Shown here one piece after another: positions 18,825-30,481 of a DNA stretch of 64,000 bases. How positions within the stretch are numbered: position 1 is the stretch's first letter; each line of letters starts with the position of its first letter. The DNA lies in the NCBI RefSeq assembly GCF_036884655.1, contig NC_088356.1, positions 16,808,001-16,872,000 of the forward strand, written 5' to 3'. This DNA comes from Musa acuminata AAA Group. Its lineage: Eukaryota; Streptophyta; Magnoliopsida; Zingiberales; Musaceae. The notes under the pieces are model-generated. The model saw only the letters and a list, made by a program, of their open reading frames with translations. It had not been told where the DNA came from and made no database searches. The position numbers and the translations under genes were made by a program.

Positions 18825-20587
18825 TGTTAGGATCGAGAGCACTAAGAGGGGGGGCGGGGGGTGAATTAGTGCAGCGGAAAACTTTCTGCGATTAAAATCG
18901 AAAGCTGCGTTCAAACGATAAAAACAACTTCTGTATGAAAGTTGATACTAAGCAAGGTTAAAGTCAATCTATGCAGGCAGTTTGCAGCTATGATGAAAAC
19001 CAGAATATCGGCGCAAACTGAAATCCGACGTTCGTACGAAGAAACAGATTTACGTCTAAATGCTGATTCGTAAATCACTTGATTAGATAAGACGCAGTTT
19101 AAGCAGGAATATAAAGGCAGTGTGCAGTTATGGTAAAGCTCAAAACGTAAATGCAATCTGCAATATGATGATCATACAAAGAAACAGATTTACGTCTAAA
19201 TGTAGATTTACGTCTAAACGCAGATTTACGTCTAAATGCAGATTTACGTCTGAACCTTGAAACTCGTTCGTAAAATCACAGAGGGCAGTAAGCTATTGAG
19301 AAGTTTGCAGTGAAGGTAAAATGCTCAAAGGAAATGCAAACTGAGATTTAGAGTGGTTCGGTCAATCTTGACCTACTCCACTTTTGGCTTCCTCCACCGA
19401 CGAGGTCACCGACGTCAACTAGAGGCCTTCCTTCAATAGGCGAAGGCCAACCACCCTCTTACAGATTCACTCCTTTTGACGGGCTTAGGAAACAACCCTT
19501 ACAGGAGTTTTCTCTCCTCTCTTTACAACTCAAACTTTGAAGAACAGAAAGAGGAGAACTAGCAGTTTTGAGCTCTAAGAACCACAGAAAGACAGCAAGA
19601 TTTCGAGTGTGTGTTCTGTGCTTTCAGTGCTGAATGGGTGGGGTATTTATAGGCCCCAACCCAGTTCAAATTTGGAGCTCCAATCTGTCAATTCCCAGAA
19701 TTCTGGGATCAGGCGGTTGCACCTCCTGACTGGGACGGTTGCACCGCCTGGCAGAGCTCGAAGACTGAGCCTCTGGGCGGTGCCACCTCTGTCAGGGGCG
19801 GTTGCACCTCTTTGCCAGAGCTCGAAGACCGAGCTCAGGCGGTTGCACCGCCTGACTGGGGAGGTTGCACTGCCTGGCAGAGCTCGAAACTTGAGCTCTG
19901 GCGGTGCTACCTCTTGACAGAAGAGGTTGCACCGCCCAATCTCGCTCGGAGACTGAGCCCGGGGCGGTGCCACCTCTTGGCTGGGGCGGTTGCACCGCTC
20001 AGTCTCGCTGGGAGACATAGCCTGGGCGGTGCTACCTCCTGGCTTGGGCGGTTGCACCTCCCACAACAATCAGGGTCCGAATGGGTTAATCCATTCGACC
20101 CAATTTGATTCTTTCAGGGGCCCAATTGCCCCAAGATTAAGCTAATGGGATCACCTCCCATTTCTAACTTAATCAATGTGCTAACTACGATTTTTTCCTA
20201 AGACATATTCTGCAGCTTGCTCCGGTGCGTCAATCGCTTCTTCCGGCGAGTTTCCGGCGAACTTCCGTCGATCATCCGACGAACCCTCGGTGATCCTCCT
20301 GCGGACTTCCGGCAAACTCCTGGACTTGCGACGATCCACTTGGCAAGTTCCGACGAGCTCCTTTGGCAAGCTTCTGGACTTCTCGGATTTGTTCCCGTAG
20401 AACCTCCGACGACTGTCCGAACTTCCGTCGAGCTCTCGAACTCCTAACGTGATCATTGTCATAACTCCAGCGTAACTTCTGCTGCATGTCTTACTTTCAT
20501 CGTAGTTAATCCTGCACACTTATCTCAACACACAGATTAGACAAACAAATGACAATTGACTTCATCATCAAAATCCGAGATTCAACA
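18825..20587 (-). repeat. 5' LTR of the complete SIRE-like element
   Basis: The LTR is 1763 bp and the partner of 11569-13337. A TATA box lies at 19644-19651, a U3 palindrome array at about 19700-20060, and an interrupted G run between complementary arms at 18839-18872. The perfect target duplication follows at 20588-20592. Confidence 0.92.
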
Positions 20588-20592
20588 GTTGG

Positions 20593-21343
20593 GATAAAAA
20601 TGTGGGGTATTCTAATTTTAATTAAGGAATTAATTAAATATTAAGATAATAAAATAAAAGTAAAATTTTTAAAGAACTTACATATGCGTAGACGTTGTCT
20701 TATGATGAAATCTTATCTCTATATGTAAGATTAATCAAGATCTTCATGTTAGAATTTTAAGGGTCACACATGTATAATTAAATGTGTTAAGTTATTATTT
20801 TGATTAGTCAAAATTAAAGTGATCTAATTAAAGTAAAGTTAATTGGTTAAGGGACATAATTATTATGAAAATTAATTATGTGGATATCATCAATCATATT
20901 TCTAACTTAATGACAAGATAAGTTAGGAATATAAAACTCTTAAGGCATAATTATATATTCATCAATTATGAATATAATTATACTTGTAGATTCATCAGTT
21001 ATGACTATAAATAAGGTTATGATCCCCGATTGCAATATCTAATAAAGTTTCTCTTCACCCATCAAGAAAAAATCTAAAATTCTTAAGGATATTATACAAG
21101 AAAACCAAATCACCGATTAATTCAGAAAATACTCTAATGGATTCATCAGGTACGCTTTCATGTTAATATGTTTCTTAATTGTTATAGGATTTTATGCATA
21201 TTATAGTAGATTTAATGAGTTTTATGGAAACATTCTAAAACTATTATTTTGGATCTATATAAAGTATGCTTTGAACCAAAAATTCAGTTTTGATTCCATA
21301 AAATAATTATTTGATCCATATTTGATACGTTAAAGATCCAACA
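20593..21343 (+). repeat. 5' LTR of copia element E (its first six bases are at 11563-11568)
   Basis: The LTR ends GATCCAACA directly before AT and a primer site. A TATA box (TATAAATA) is at 21006-21013. With 11563-11568 it totals about 757 bp and begins TGTTGGGATA. It is strongly AT-rich and unlike the SIRE-like LTRs. Confidence 0.85.
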
Positions 21344-21345
21344 AT

Positions 21346-21358
21346 TGGTATCAGAGCC
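21346..21358 (+). promoter_or_regulatory. Primer binding site of element E
   Basis: Reads TGGTATCAGAGCC, matching the initiator-Met tRNA 3' end, two bases after the LTR. Confidence 0.9.
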
Positions 21359-22015
21359 ATCCTATAATGATTACTGAACATCGAAGCTTGTTTTTCATGT
21401 ATTTTACTGATGTTTTCATCAGTATTTTGGAGTGATTTGATTCTATTATCATTAGGAAAGATGATGGTTTTATGTAATTATGCCATAGCTGACTTCATAT
21501 TTAGTTTAGTGCATTTTTTTGATGTTATATCACTTTAGTTTACTTCATATTAACCTTACTACATTTTTCTCTTAGTGCCTTTTCCTTTTTATCAGTATAC
21601 AAATTCATTTTTGCATTACAACACATAAATGTCTAAATTTTCTTTGGATTTTATCTAAAGTTTCATAATATGTTGGTTTAATCGTGTTGTTGCAATATGT
21701 AAATTTAATTAATAATAATATTATTATTATATTATATTAGTTCTATAAAGTTGTTTGTTGACATAAATTGAATGGCTTACTTGTATTAAATATTTTAGTC
21801 AACAAATTAAGGTCAAACTAATTTGACTAATATGGTTCAAATTCAATTAGTGATAGTTTAAAATTAGATTGAGTACTTTAATGCATGAAGTTGCCAAAGT
21901 GACCTCTCATGTATAACATTTCTCATCAAAATATTAAATGTAGTGTGTGTTTACATCTATACAGTAATTACCCGGCCCAAAGGAATGTTAATAACTAGCA
22001 GGATTTTATACATAC
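21359..22015 (+). other. Leader of element E, first part
   Basis: AT-rich non-coding sequence with an aataataatatta stretch near 21712-21740. It is interrupted by the solo LTR at 22016 and resumes at 28959. Confidence 0.6.
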
Positions 22016-22825
22016 TGTTGGGAAATCTTGGGGGCGACATCACATGCGTAGCGGAAGAACAAGAAAAAAAAATCCCCGATTCCCAAAAAGATGTTCGTCG
22101 TCGTGCGAAGATTGGTGCGCAAAATCTGCGAAACTTAAAACTGCATATAGAGTAGATTGTGTTACCTAGGGAGATCGTATATCCCTGTTTCCTTGCAGAT
22201 CCTTAGGAGAGGCTGAAGGAGGTCAAGCATCCTCCTCTCTAGTGGTGATCCACACAGCAGGGTTGCGACGACGCTCCTCAAAACTCCAGGCCTGCTCTAA
22301 GGTGGAGAGGGAGAGGAAAATAGGAAAGGCAAGCAAAGGCTCTAGCCTATGAGGCTCTGAATCCCTCCTATTTATAAAGGTCCCCTATCAAACCCTAATG
22401 GGTCCTCCCCTAGTGGGTATTGGATCTGCATCCAATAAGACAAGGGCTCTGTCGGATATCTCATATCCGAACCTCTACTCAACGCAATGCCTACCATATG
22501 TGTGTGACCCTCTAGGCCCAATATCGAGCTGGCCGTGAGTCATACCTGTCAGAACTCCTTCTAACTCAGTGAATTATTATCTCTGTAATAATTCACTCGA
22601 CTCATCGACTACGGACGTACTAGGCCACTACGCCGTAGTCCCCAGACGATACAGGGGAATCCAATCCATTGGACCTGTTTGTCCTCAATTACCGTGTACC
22701 TATAGTCCCTCGTCCATCTAATATCCCAGAGACCGTATATCGAGCATGGTGTTGTCAGACCCATACAGTTTCTACTCGAGTCTTGCTCTAATCAGATTCT
22801 CCCAATTGAGACTCGAGCATGGTGT

Positions 22826-23219
22826 TGTTAGGACTCTAGCTTGGAGAGTCCTAATTGAGAGGGACATTCATGTAAAACTGTTAGGACTCTAGCTAGGAGA
22901 GTCCTAATTGAGAGGGACATTCATGTAGGAGGTTTTTTCTTATAGAAGAATTAGGAGTTGTAAGGGAATAGGAGTCTTGAGTAGGAGTCCTATTAGGAGT
23001 TGGTTAGAAGTAAGAGTCTTAAGTAGGAGTCCTATTAGGAGTTAGGGTTTAGAAGCCTTATAAATAGCTATGTATTCCTCCTCTTTTCTCAAGCAATAGA
23101 TGAATCTTTTCTGCAGCCTCTGAGCAGCAACTTGGAGGGAGGAACCCCTATAGAGTTCCAAGGAGGCCGATCCCCTAAAGAGATCAACCCCAAGTTTAGA
23201 ATCTGCAAGGGTTCTAACA
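22826..23219 (+). repeat. 5' LTR of the young chromovirus
   Basis: The LTR starts TGTTAGGACTC and ends GTTCTAACA. Its first 53 bases are tandemly duplicated (second copy from 22879). A TATA box is at 23059-23066. A roughly 44-bp motif carrying taggagtcctattaggagt is also doubled near 22975-23040. Confidence 0.92.
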
Positions 23220-23221
23220 CC

Positions 23222-23233
23222 TGGTATCAGAGC
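23222..23233 (+). promoter_or_regulatory. Primer binding site of the young chromovirus
   Basis: Reads TGGTATCAGAGC two bases after the LTR end, again matching initiator-Met tRNA. Confidence 0.9.
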
Positions 23234-24493
23234 AGCGTTCTTGGCGTCTCGCTGCCCTTTCACAGCCATCCATCAACCCTCCACAACCATCCAAAGCAAT
23301 TCCCACAATTGCTTAAAAGATCGTCACCGAATTCCGCCATCATCTCCACCACCACGGATCATCCTTTGATCTCCCCGTGAATTGCAACAGGTTCTGGTTT
23401 CCTACCTTACTGCTGCTGCAATTTAGTTATCCTTATTCGAAAATCCAAAAAAAAAAAAAAAAATCGTTCCTATATTGCTGCATAAACTTTTCGTCACAAA
23501 GTTTTCATCTCTACGACGAAAGATACATTGCAGAATTCCAGCCGCATAGCACCATCTGTTTGATCTTGCTGCTGTGCTTTTTCTATCCAAATTTCTACAA
23601 AATTTTTATGACATCTTTGACACTTCTTAACAGTGGATTTCCCTTTGGTTTCATCAAAAAATTCTCAATATAAACTACTGATCTTTTATGTCCAATCTGC
23701 TGCACTTGAATTGCAGAATTCAAGCCGCATAGCACCATCTGTTTGATCTTTCTACTATGCTTTTTCTATCCAAATTTCTACGAAATTTTTATGACATCTT
23801 TGACACTTCCTAACAGTAGATTTCCCTTTGGTTTCATCGAAAAATTCTCAATATAAACTACTGATCTTTTATGTCCAATCTGTTGCACTTGAAAATCTAT
23901 GCTGCAGAAAATTTCAGCTGCATATCGTTGCCTTAACCCATCTATTTGCAATCTTTTTTGAATGAAATTTCTTATAGACTTCATATATCATCTTGGCTTC
24001 CATCTAAGATTGATCTATTAAGAAATTCATCTCTAAAAACGATTTTATGTTGCTGCAAATTTTCATCGTAACCCGCTGAAATTTTTCGACGATAATTCTG
24101 CAATTGCAACTTGCACCAATTTCTTTGCTGTTATACTGCCGAAATTTTCTTGATTAAATTATATATCCTTGCTGTCATATAAACTGTGATTTTGCTATCA
24201 ATTCCCTCCTCAATTCTCTTAAGTTTTTGGTGGAAATTACGTCGAGAAACCGTTGTTTCTTCGACGACAATTCTACTCTTACAAGACAGCACATACTTGC
24301 TGCAACTTCCACGGATTTCTGTCAAACCTTTGCTACCATCTACCACAGATCCAAAACTTTCATCCAGAGCCCTAAAACTCTACCAAACCACACCCTCAAA
24401 CTGCACCCAAAACAGCCACAAAACAAGCCTAAACTGTAGCCTACATCCACCAATCCACCAACACTTTCGACCATCACTTCTCTCAACCTATAC
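23234..24493 (+). other. Long leader with a 183-bp tandem duplication
   Basis: This is pyrimidine-rich non-coding sequence before the long frame. A segment starting ttgcagaattc is present twice in tandem, at about 23529-23711 and 23712-23893, with a few differences. The related decayed element at 37.6 kb retains only the last part of this leader. Confidence 0.75.
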
Positions 24494-27400
24494 ATGCCTT
24501 TAACCCAACAGCAAAAGAGAGATCTTAACATCATTGATTTGGGGCCATATACTATGGCATCTAAGGAGGCAATCAATGCTAAATTCGAAGCCTTGGAGGC
24601 GCGAATGGAGGATAAGATTCGGACGCTCTTTACCGAACTCAGATTGGGCCGACCACTAAGCCCGAAGAAATCATATCAAGGAGAGAGCTTTGCCCAATCA
24701 CACCAAGCCCGAAGAGATGACTTCCAAGAGAGGGGAAGCTCTATGACCAACCCCAACTATCCATGCATGAGAGTGGACTTCCCTATATGGGAAGAAGGAG
24801 ACCCGATTGGTTGGATTTCACACGCGGAGCGATATTTTCAGTACCACAAAACCGCGGATGTATCTATGGTGAAAATTGCAGCTATACATCTTGAAGGGGA
24901 TGCTATTCAGTGGTTTGACTGGTTTGAACATACTTATGGAGTCTTTTCATGGCGACAATTCAAAGAAGAACTACTGATTCGCTTCAGACCAACCGATTAC
25001 GAGAATATTGACGAACAACTAGCAAAGATCCGACAAACCTCCACCATTCAGGAGTACCAAACCAGGTTTGAAAGGTTATCTAATCAAAATCATGATTGGT
25101 CTCAAAAACAGCTATTGAGGACCTTCATTGAGGGCTTGAAGCCGGAGATCCGAGGAGAAGTTAAAGCGCGACAACCGTACACGCTTATGGCAGCCATCTC
25201 TTTCGCACGACATCAAGAGGAGCAATTGAACCATGAAGCTCGGAGGACTAGGGTCACTCCTCAACCAGTAATATTGAAGCCCTCAGCCCCCCCTACTGTC
25301 GACCAAGTCCCTGCACCAAAGAGGTTAACAGGAGAAGAGCTTCGGGAGCGATATGCGAAGGGGTTATGTTGGCATTGTGACGAGCCGTGGAGCCGTGAGC
25401 ATCGCTGTAGTAAAGGAGGACTTCTTATGATTGAACCGATAGAAGAAGAGGTCATTGAACATCCAAAAGAGAGCTTTGAACATGAAGAAGAAGATGCAGA
25501 AGAAGACCCAAAACCGACCGAAGTTACGGTACATACACTAGCTAGCTACTCAAACCCGCAAACGATGAAAATTGGAGGCCTTCTCAAACAACAACCAATC
25601 ACTGTTCTCATCGACACGGGCAGTACTACTAACTTCCTAAATAGTAAGCTTGCTGTTCGGATATCATTACCTATCGAGAATCGCTGCAGGTTTGATGTTA
25701 AGGTCACCGACGGACGGATTTTGAATTATGATCATAGGCGCTTGCAGGAGAAACTATTGCTGCAGAACCAAGAGATAAATGCAGATTTCATCCTTCTCCC
25801 TCTTAACAATCATGAGGCCATGCTCAGAATTAAATGGTTGACGACATTAGGTGATATTTCCTGGAATTTTATGAAACTAATTATGAAATTTTACAGTAAG
25901 GAGAAACAGGTGACATTGCACGGGAAACGTGGGGGCGACATAACAACGATTTGCACACAACAAATGGAGAATGTTTTGCATAAAGCATGCAGCGGCTTTT
26001 TGGTACAACTTGAGCAGCAAACTAAGGGAGAGCCAACAGAATTTGAAGATCCAAATCTACTTCCTTTGCTTGCTGAATTTTTAAATATATTTGACGAACC
26101 GCGCAACCTACCTCTTACCTGTCGGCATGATCATTGTATAATGATTCTTCCAGGCAAATCTTCAGCAAATGCTCAGCCATATCAGTATCCACATCTCCAG
26201 AAGGATGAAATAGAAAGGATTATAAAAGAGATGCTCGAAACAGGAGTTATTCGGCCAAGTTGCAACCTCTACTCTTCGCCGGTGCTACTTGTACGTAAGA
26301 AGGACGGAACAAGGCGAATATGTGTTGATTACCGAGCTCTCAATGGCATAATCATCAAGGACAAATACTTTATTCCAATAGTAGATGAATTGCTAGATGA
26401 AAGGGAGCACAAATCTTTACAAAGCTGGACCTTTGATCCGGGTATCATCAAATACGAGCATGCGAAGAAGACATACGGAAAACCACCTTTTGAACACACA
26501 ACAACCACGAATTTTTGCTTTCTGCAACAAAAGGTGGAATATCTTGGGCATATCATATCAGAGGAAGGTGTTGCAGTGGACCCCTTCAAAATTGGAGCAA
26601 TGCAAAACTGGCCGACATCGAGAAATATAAAATTGCTACATGGCTTTCTGGGTTTAACAGGCTACTACCGCAAGTTCGTGAAAAACTATGGAAAGATCAG
26701 TGCACCACTTACTTCCTTACTAGAAAAAGATGTCTTCCAATGGTTGGACAGAGCCTCCGCTGCCTTTGACAAACTTAAGGCAGCCATGACGACGACGCCG
26801 GTGCTAACACTACCAGATTTCAACCGACCCTTCATTATTGAGGCCGACACATCTGGAGTCAGAATTGGAGTCATTCTCATGCAAGATGGTCGACCACTCG
26901 CATACACTAGCAATGCATTATCTCCCTCCTATCAAAATAAGTTAACATATGATAAGGAGATGCTCGCCATTGTGCGCGCAGCAACGAGGTGGAGATTGTA
27001 CTTGATCAGGCGATACTTTCAAATCAAGACCGACCATAAAAGCCAAAAATATCTCTTGGAGCAAAAGATATCTTCCCCCAAGCAGCAAAAATGGGTAACA
27101 AAACTTCTTGGATTTGATTATGAAATAACTTACAAAATGTGGAAAGAGAATGTTGTTGCAGATGCGCTTTCGCAACTACCTGAGCAAGTTGAATTTTCGG
27201 TCGTTTTACTTCCAACCAGCGACTTTCTTAAGGATATTAAGATGGAATGGCAGGAAGATTCAGAGACTAGTAAGATTATAAAAAAATTGGAGGAAGCACC
27301 AAGCCCCATGGCTCATTACAATTGGGACACAAAAGAATTACACTATAAGGGACGTATTGTGCTTACGATAAATTCTACTTGCATCTTCACGAGCAGATTT

Positions 27401-27727
27401 TGGACAAAGTTATTCCATATGCAGGGTACTAAATTGAAAAGGAGTATGGCATATCACCCAAAAATCGATGGCCAGACGGAAGTTTTAAATAGGTGCTTGA
27501 AAACAGCCCAAAGCCACCCACCAAATATGACTACCCAAAGAGAACTCCAGACCCTGCCAAGTGCTATTGTTGATCGACGGATCATGACTCGACGACGACG
27601 ACCCACTAATGAAGTGCTAATACAGTGGGCGAACCTACCAATAGAAGATGCCACTTGGGAGAACTATGATGACTTGAAGATCAAATTCCCAGAATTCACG
27701 AATCATCAGCCTCGAGGACAAGGCTGA
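24494..27727 (+). CDS. Gag-protease-(defective RT)-RNase H-chromodomain polyprotein
   Basis: A single 1077-codon frame carries a gag capsid domain (about residues 100-250, [12 protein letters not shown]) and a knuckle-like C292...C305. A retropepsin site follows (IDTGST, Asp374), then the first part of RT ([10 protein letters not shown], Asp612 region), RNase H (IIEADTSG, Asp785) and a chromodomain (about 1022-1068, [14 protein letters not shown]). Comparison with the relative at 39.6-40.0 kb shows that roughly 110 bases of RT are read in a shifted frame and about 280 bases including the catalytic FFDD are deleted, which restores the frame. Most of the integrase core, including the zinc finger and the first two acidic residues, is also missing. 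It can make gag and protease but not RT or integrase. Near-identical LTRs imply it moved recently using another element's enzymes. Confidence 0.88.
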   Translation: MPLTQQQKRDLNIIDLGPYTMASKEAINAKFEALEARMEDKIRTLFTELRLGRPLSPKKSYQGESFAQSHQARRDDFQERGSSMTNPNYPCMRVDFPIWEEGDPIGWISHAERYFQYHKTADVSMVKIAAIHLEGDAIQWFDWFEHTYGVFSWRQFKEELLIRFRPTDYENIDEQLAKIRQTSTIQEYQTRFERLSNQNHDWSQKQLLRTFIEGLKPEIRGEVKARQPYTLMAAISFARHQEEQLNHEARRTRVTPQPVILKPSAPPTVDQVPAPKRLTGEELRERYAKGLCWHCDEPWSREHRCSKGGLLMIEPIEEEVIEHPKESFEHEEEDAEEDPKPTEVTVHTLASYSNPQTMKIGGLLKQQPITVLIDTGSTTNFLNSKLAVRISLPIENRCRFDVKVTDGRILNYDHRRLQEKLLLQNQEINADFILLPLNNHEAMLRIKWLTTLGDISWNFMKLIMKFYSKEKQVTLHGKRGGDITTICTQQMENVLHKACSGFLVQLEQQTKGEPTEFEDPNLLPLLAEFLNIFDEPRNLPLTCRHDHCIMILPGKSSANAQPYQYPHLQKDEIERIIKEMLETGVIRPSCNLYSSPVLLVRKKDGTRRICVDYRALNGIIIKDKYFIPIVDELLDEREHKSLQSWTFDPGIIKYEHAKKTYGKPPFEHTTTTNFCFLQQKVEYLGHIISEEGVAVDPFKIGAMQNWPTSRNIKLLHGFLGLTGYYRKFVKNYGKISAPLTSLLEKDVFQWLDRASAAFDKLKAAMTTTPVLTLPDFNRPFIIEADTSGVRIGVILMQDGRPLAYTSNALSPSYQNKLTYDKEMLAIVRAATRWRLYLIRRYFQIKTDHKSQKYLLEQKISSPKQQKWVTKLLGFDYEITYKMWKENVVADALSQLPEQVEFSVVLLPTSDFLKDIKMEWQEDSETSKIIKKLEEAPSPMAHYNWDTKELHYKGRIVLTINSTCIFTSRFWTKLFHMQGTKLKRSMAYHPKIDGQTEVLNRCLKTAQSHPPNMTTQRELQTLPSAIVDRRIMTRRRRPTNEVLIQWANLPIEDATWENYDDLKIKFPEFTNHQPRGQG

Positions 27728-27744
27728 TTTGAAGAGGGCGGGTC

Positions 27745-28138
27745 TGTTAGGACTCTAGCTTGGAGAGTCCTAATTGAGAGGGACATTCATGTAAAACTGT
27801 TAGGACTCTAGCTAGGAGAGTCCTAATTGAGAGGGACATTCATGTAGGAGGTTTTTTCTTATAGAAGAATTAGGAGTTGTAAGGGAATAGGAGTCTTGAG
27901 TAGGAGTCCTATTAGGAGTTGGTTAGAAGTAAGAGTCTTAAGTAGGAGTCCTATTAGGAGTTAGGGTTTAGAAGCCTTATAAATAGCCATGTATTCCTCC
28001 TCTTTTCTCAAGCAATAGATGAATCTTTTCTGCAGCCTCTGAGCAGCAACTTGGAGGGAGGAACCCCTATAGAGTTCCAAGGAGGCCGATCCCCTAAAGA
28101 GATCAACCCCAAGTTTAGAATCTGCAAGGGTTCTAACA
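27745..28138 (+). repeat. 3' LTR of the young chromovirus
   Basis: Same length and the same 53-bp internal duplication as the 5' LTR. The one difference found is C for T just after the TATA box (27978-27985). Confidence 0.92.
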
Positions 28139-28958
28139 CTATAGTCCCTCGTCCATCTAATATCCTAGAGACCGTATATCGAGCATGGTGTTGTCAGACC
28201 CATACAGTTTCTACTCGAGTCTTGCTCTAATCAGATTCTCCCAAAGAACTCTTTCTCTCTCAACCCGAATGACCCTGGCCAGGGATTTGTCTGAGCAAGA
28301 ACACATGAGATATTCCTCTCATGACGCCGAGAGTGGATGATCCTCTATCGATACTCAATAGCCCTCGTAAGGTCGACTACCACTCCCAATGACCAGTTGT
28401 ACTAGATCTGGGACAGCCAAACCTATAAGTCTGGTATTAAAGAGTGGAGCACTCATACAGGACATCCTTGGTGTCTCAAGTCTAAGGACCAGATATACCA
28501 CTAGGACTACGGAATCGCTGTCTGACAATAAGGCATCATTAACCATCCAACATTCCGTACGCGGATCAATCAGTGAACTCATTCTCCAATGAGCACCTGT
28601 ACTGTATCCCTAGTGTCCCTACACGAGCAGCTATGAGACCAACTACATCCATCATATGGACGGGTATACAGCACACCAGTTTGTCCGGTTATCACGATGT
28701 CCCTCTCGAGTAACCTATGACCGGGATTATTTAGGATATGTGTTTAAAGGTGAATCGATCTCATTATCGTGATCTAATCACGATCCGATTCCCATTGCAC
28801 AAATCGAAGGACATCACAATATATATATATATATACACATATGCAATAGTTATAAAGTGATATACGCCAAAATATAATAAGCAAAAAGATTCTGTATCAA
28901 GTCACACGTGCCATCACTCACGTGATTGGCTTGCTGGGCACCTATGACTAGCACATAC

Positions 28959-29339
28959 TTGTAATGGTAAACACATGATAATTTTAAAGTTATACATGTA
29001 AATGATAAATCAAATCCAAAGATGGGTTTCTCATTTGACATGCGTTATTATCAATGTTTGATCATTACAACAAGACTACCACTAGCAATTAATATTGAAG
29101 TCCAAAGACAAAATATTAATATTGTATTTGGTAATAAATATGGACGTGGTAATTAATACATATTAATGTTGCACTTGGTATTGTTGCACTTGGTTATATC
29201 ATTATTTTAATTTACTTAAGTTTATGGTAATAAATATGTGCATAATTTTTGGTTGTCTATTATTCTCTTGTAACAATATCTGCTAATCTTAGTTGCACCG
29301 ATTCTAAACAAAACCAACTTTAAAGATTAGAAAGAAAAT
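28959..29339 (+). other. Leader of element E, second part
   Basis: AT-rich non-coding sequence continuing element E after the solo LTR and its target duplication. No gene is seen. Confidence 0.55.
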
Positions 29340-29876
29340 ATTTTGATTGTTTTGGGCTGCATGGATCTGGACCTTGCACTTAGAGAAGACCAACCCACTT
29401 CTCTTATAGAAAATAGTACTAATGATAATAGGAGACTATATGAGAAGTGAGACAGGTCTAATCGCATGAGTCTTATGATCATTAAGTGCGGCATTCCAGA
29501 AGCCTTTAGGGGTGCGATGTCCGAAGAGATTACCAAGGCTAAAGATTCTTACTGAAATAAAAAAGCGTTTTCTTAAAAACGATAAGGTGGAAACAAGCAC
29601 TTTACTTCACAGCTTGTTTACCATAAGATACAACGACAAAGGAAATATAAGGGAATACATCATGGAAATCTCTAATCTTACTTCAAAGCTTAAAGCATTA
29701 AAACTTAGCCTATCAGAGGACTTACTTGTCTATTTGGTTCTGATATCTCTCCCTGCATAATTCAATTAGTTTAAGGTCAGTTATAACTATCAAAAAAACA
29801 AATGGTCTCTTAATGAGCTCATTTCATATTGTGTGCAAGAAGAAGAAAGGCTAAAGTAAGAAAAGACTGAAATTAT
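29340..29876 (+). pseudogene. Copia gag remnant of element E
   Basis: Shifted frames encode a copia gag unlike the SIRE type: DLDLALREDQPTSL, then EEITKAKDS, then LLHSLFTIRYNDKGNIREYI and LSEDLLVYLVLISLPA. A TGA interrupts the first block near 29447 and a frameshift occurs near 29550. The sequence ends where a SIRE-like LTR begins. The knuckle and pol are missing. Confidence 0.8.
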
Positions 29877-30331
29877 TATTGAATCTCGTATTTTGATGAT
29901 GAAACCAATTGATAATTGTTTATGATTTGATTTGCATTTTTAGTGACGCAGGATGCTTCGATCAGGATGAGACAATTAAAGCAGGAAGAATCATGTTGTG
30001 TCGGAGGAAAACATGTCAGAAAATTGGACGTCGGGTCGGAGGAACGGTCGACGTGTCGACAGAAGGCTTCAGGCCGTGGATTCGGGCATCGGGCCAAAAA
30101 GAGTGAATATTGCGCCAAGGATATCAGAGTTGCAGAGTCAAATGGCCGATTGGGCAATAGGCCGCAAGAGAGGACGATACGCCGAAGAATCGAACGAAGC
30201 GTCGAGTGACCAATGACATACCGGACAACGTGATTAATGTTTAGTATTAATTGTCTAGATCGAAGTGTATTTTACATGTGCAGGATTAACTACGATAGCA
30301 AGGCATGAAGCAAAATAATGTCCCGGAGTTA
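29877..30331 (+). repeat. Partial SIRE-like LTR (first ~455 bp)
   Basis: It begins TATTGAATCTCG, with TG mutated to TA, and matches the start of the complete LTR at 30482. It breaks off after cccggagtt and joins the 3' end of an interior. The short match cggagttaag is shared with the interior near the polypurine tract. Confidence 0.8.
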
Positions 30332-30481
30332 AGGAAAGTATATTGATGTTATATATGATTTGATCATTACATGTTGCTTGGATTTTTGAATCCAAGAGTT
30401 TCTATCAATATGGCAGATTGATAGGGGGAGTTTGTTTTAACTCCGTCATCAATTGATTGTCATAATCAAAAAGGGGGAGAT
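30332..30481 (+). mobile_element. 3' end of a SIRE-like interior with polypurine tract
   Basis: About 150 bases with inverted repeats at 30377-30396, 30402-30424 and 30427-30444. The tract AAAAAGGGGGAGAT lies directly before the next LTR. Confidence 0.82.

Larger units (their letters stand above)
11569..20587 (-). mobile_element. Complete SIRE/Maximus-like Ty1/copia element, 9019 bp
   Basis: The element has paired LTRs (11569-13337 and 18825-20587), a polypurine tract, an initiator-Met primer site and the order gag, protease, integrase, RT, RNase H on the minus strand. A perfect 5-bp target duplication gttgg flanks it (11564-11568 and 20588-20592). It inserted within the first six bases of the LTR of element E. 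About 180 aligned bases that I compared between the LTRs show five differences, so the insertion is fairly young. Coding capacity is broken by one frameshift and four in-frame stops. Confidence 0.93.
22826..28138 (+). mobile_element. Young non-autonomous chromodomain Ty3/gypsy element, 5313 bp
   Basis: Both LTRs are 394 bp and differ at only one position that I can find. A primer site, leader, a single long frame and a polypurine tract (gaagagggcgg near 27731) lie between them. Short LTRs, a WHCDEPW-type knuckle and a C-terminal chromodomain suggest a Reina-like chromovirus; the clade is inference. The flanks ggtgt and ctata do not form a target duplication. Confidence 0.9.
22016..28953 (-). 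mobile_element. Solo LTR of copia-type family C, interrupted by a gypsy element
   Basis: The outer parts 22016-22825 and 28139-28953 form one LTR bounded, on the minus strand, by TGCTAGTCATAGG and GATTTCCCAACA. A perfect target duplication catac flanks it (22011-22015 and 28954-28958). A TATA box on the minus strand is at 22369-22376. There is no primer site, polypurine tract or interior, so LTR-LTR recombination presumably removed the rest. About 115 bases (22691-22806) are repeated at about 28140-28243, on either side of the nested gypsy element. Confidence 0.87.
11563..29876 (+). mobile_element. Old copia element E, split by later insertions and 3' truncated
   Basis: The pieces are 11563-11568 plus 20593-21343 (5' LTR), 21346-21358 (primer site), 21359-22015 plus 28959-29339 (leader) and 29340-29876 (gag remnant). 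Joining 11563-11568 to 20593 across the perfect gttgg duplication restores an LTR that begins TGTTGGGATA and ends GATCCAACA. It is cut off at 29876 by a SIRE-like LTR. Its bordering pentamer gatgg (11558-11562) may be the left target duplication, but the other end is missing. Confidence 0.8.

Noticed and set aside
19647..20069. 140-codon Pro/Arg-rich frame, and similar frames at 4683-5115, 12359-12858 and 59291-59790
   Set aside because: They lie in the GC-rich U3 arrays, exist in several frames on both strands, and encode only the repeat motif.
21346..21358. tRNA-like matches at the primer sites
   Set aside because: Only 12-13 bases complementary to the initiator tRNA 3' end are present; no tRNA body exists.
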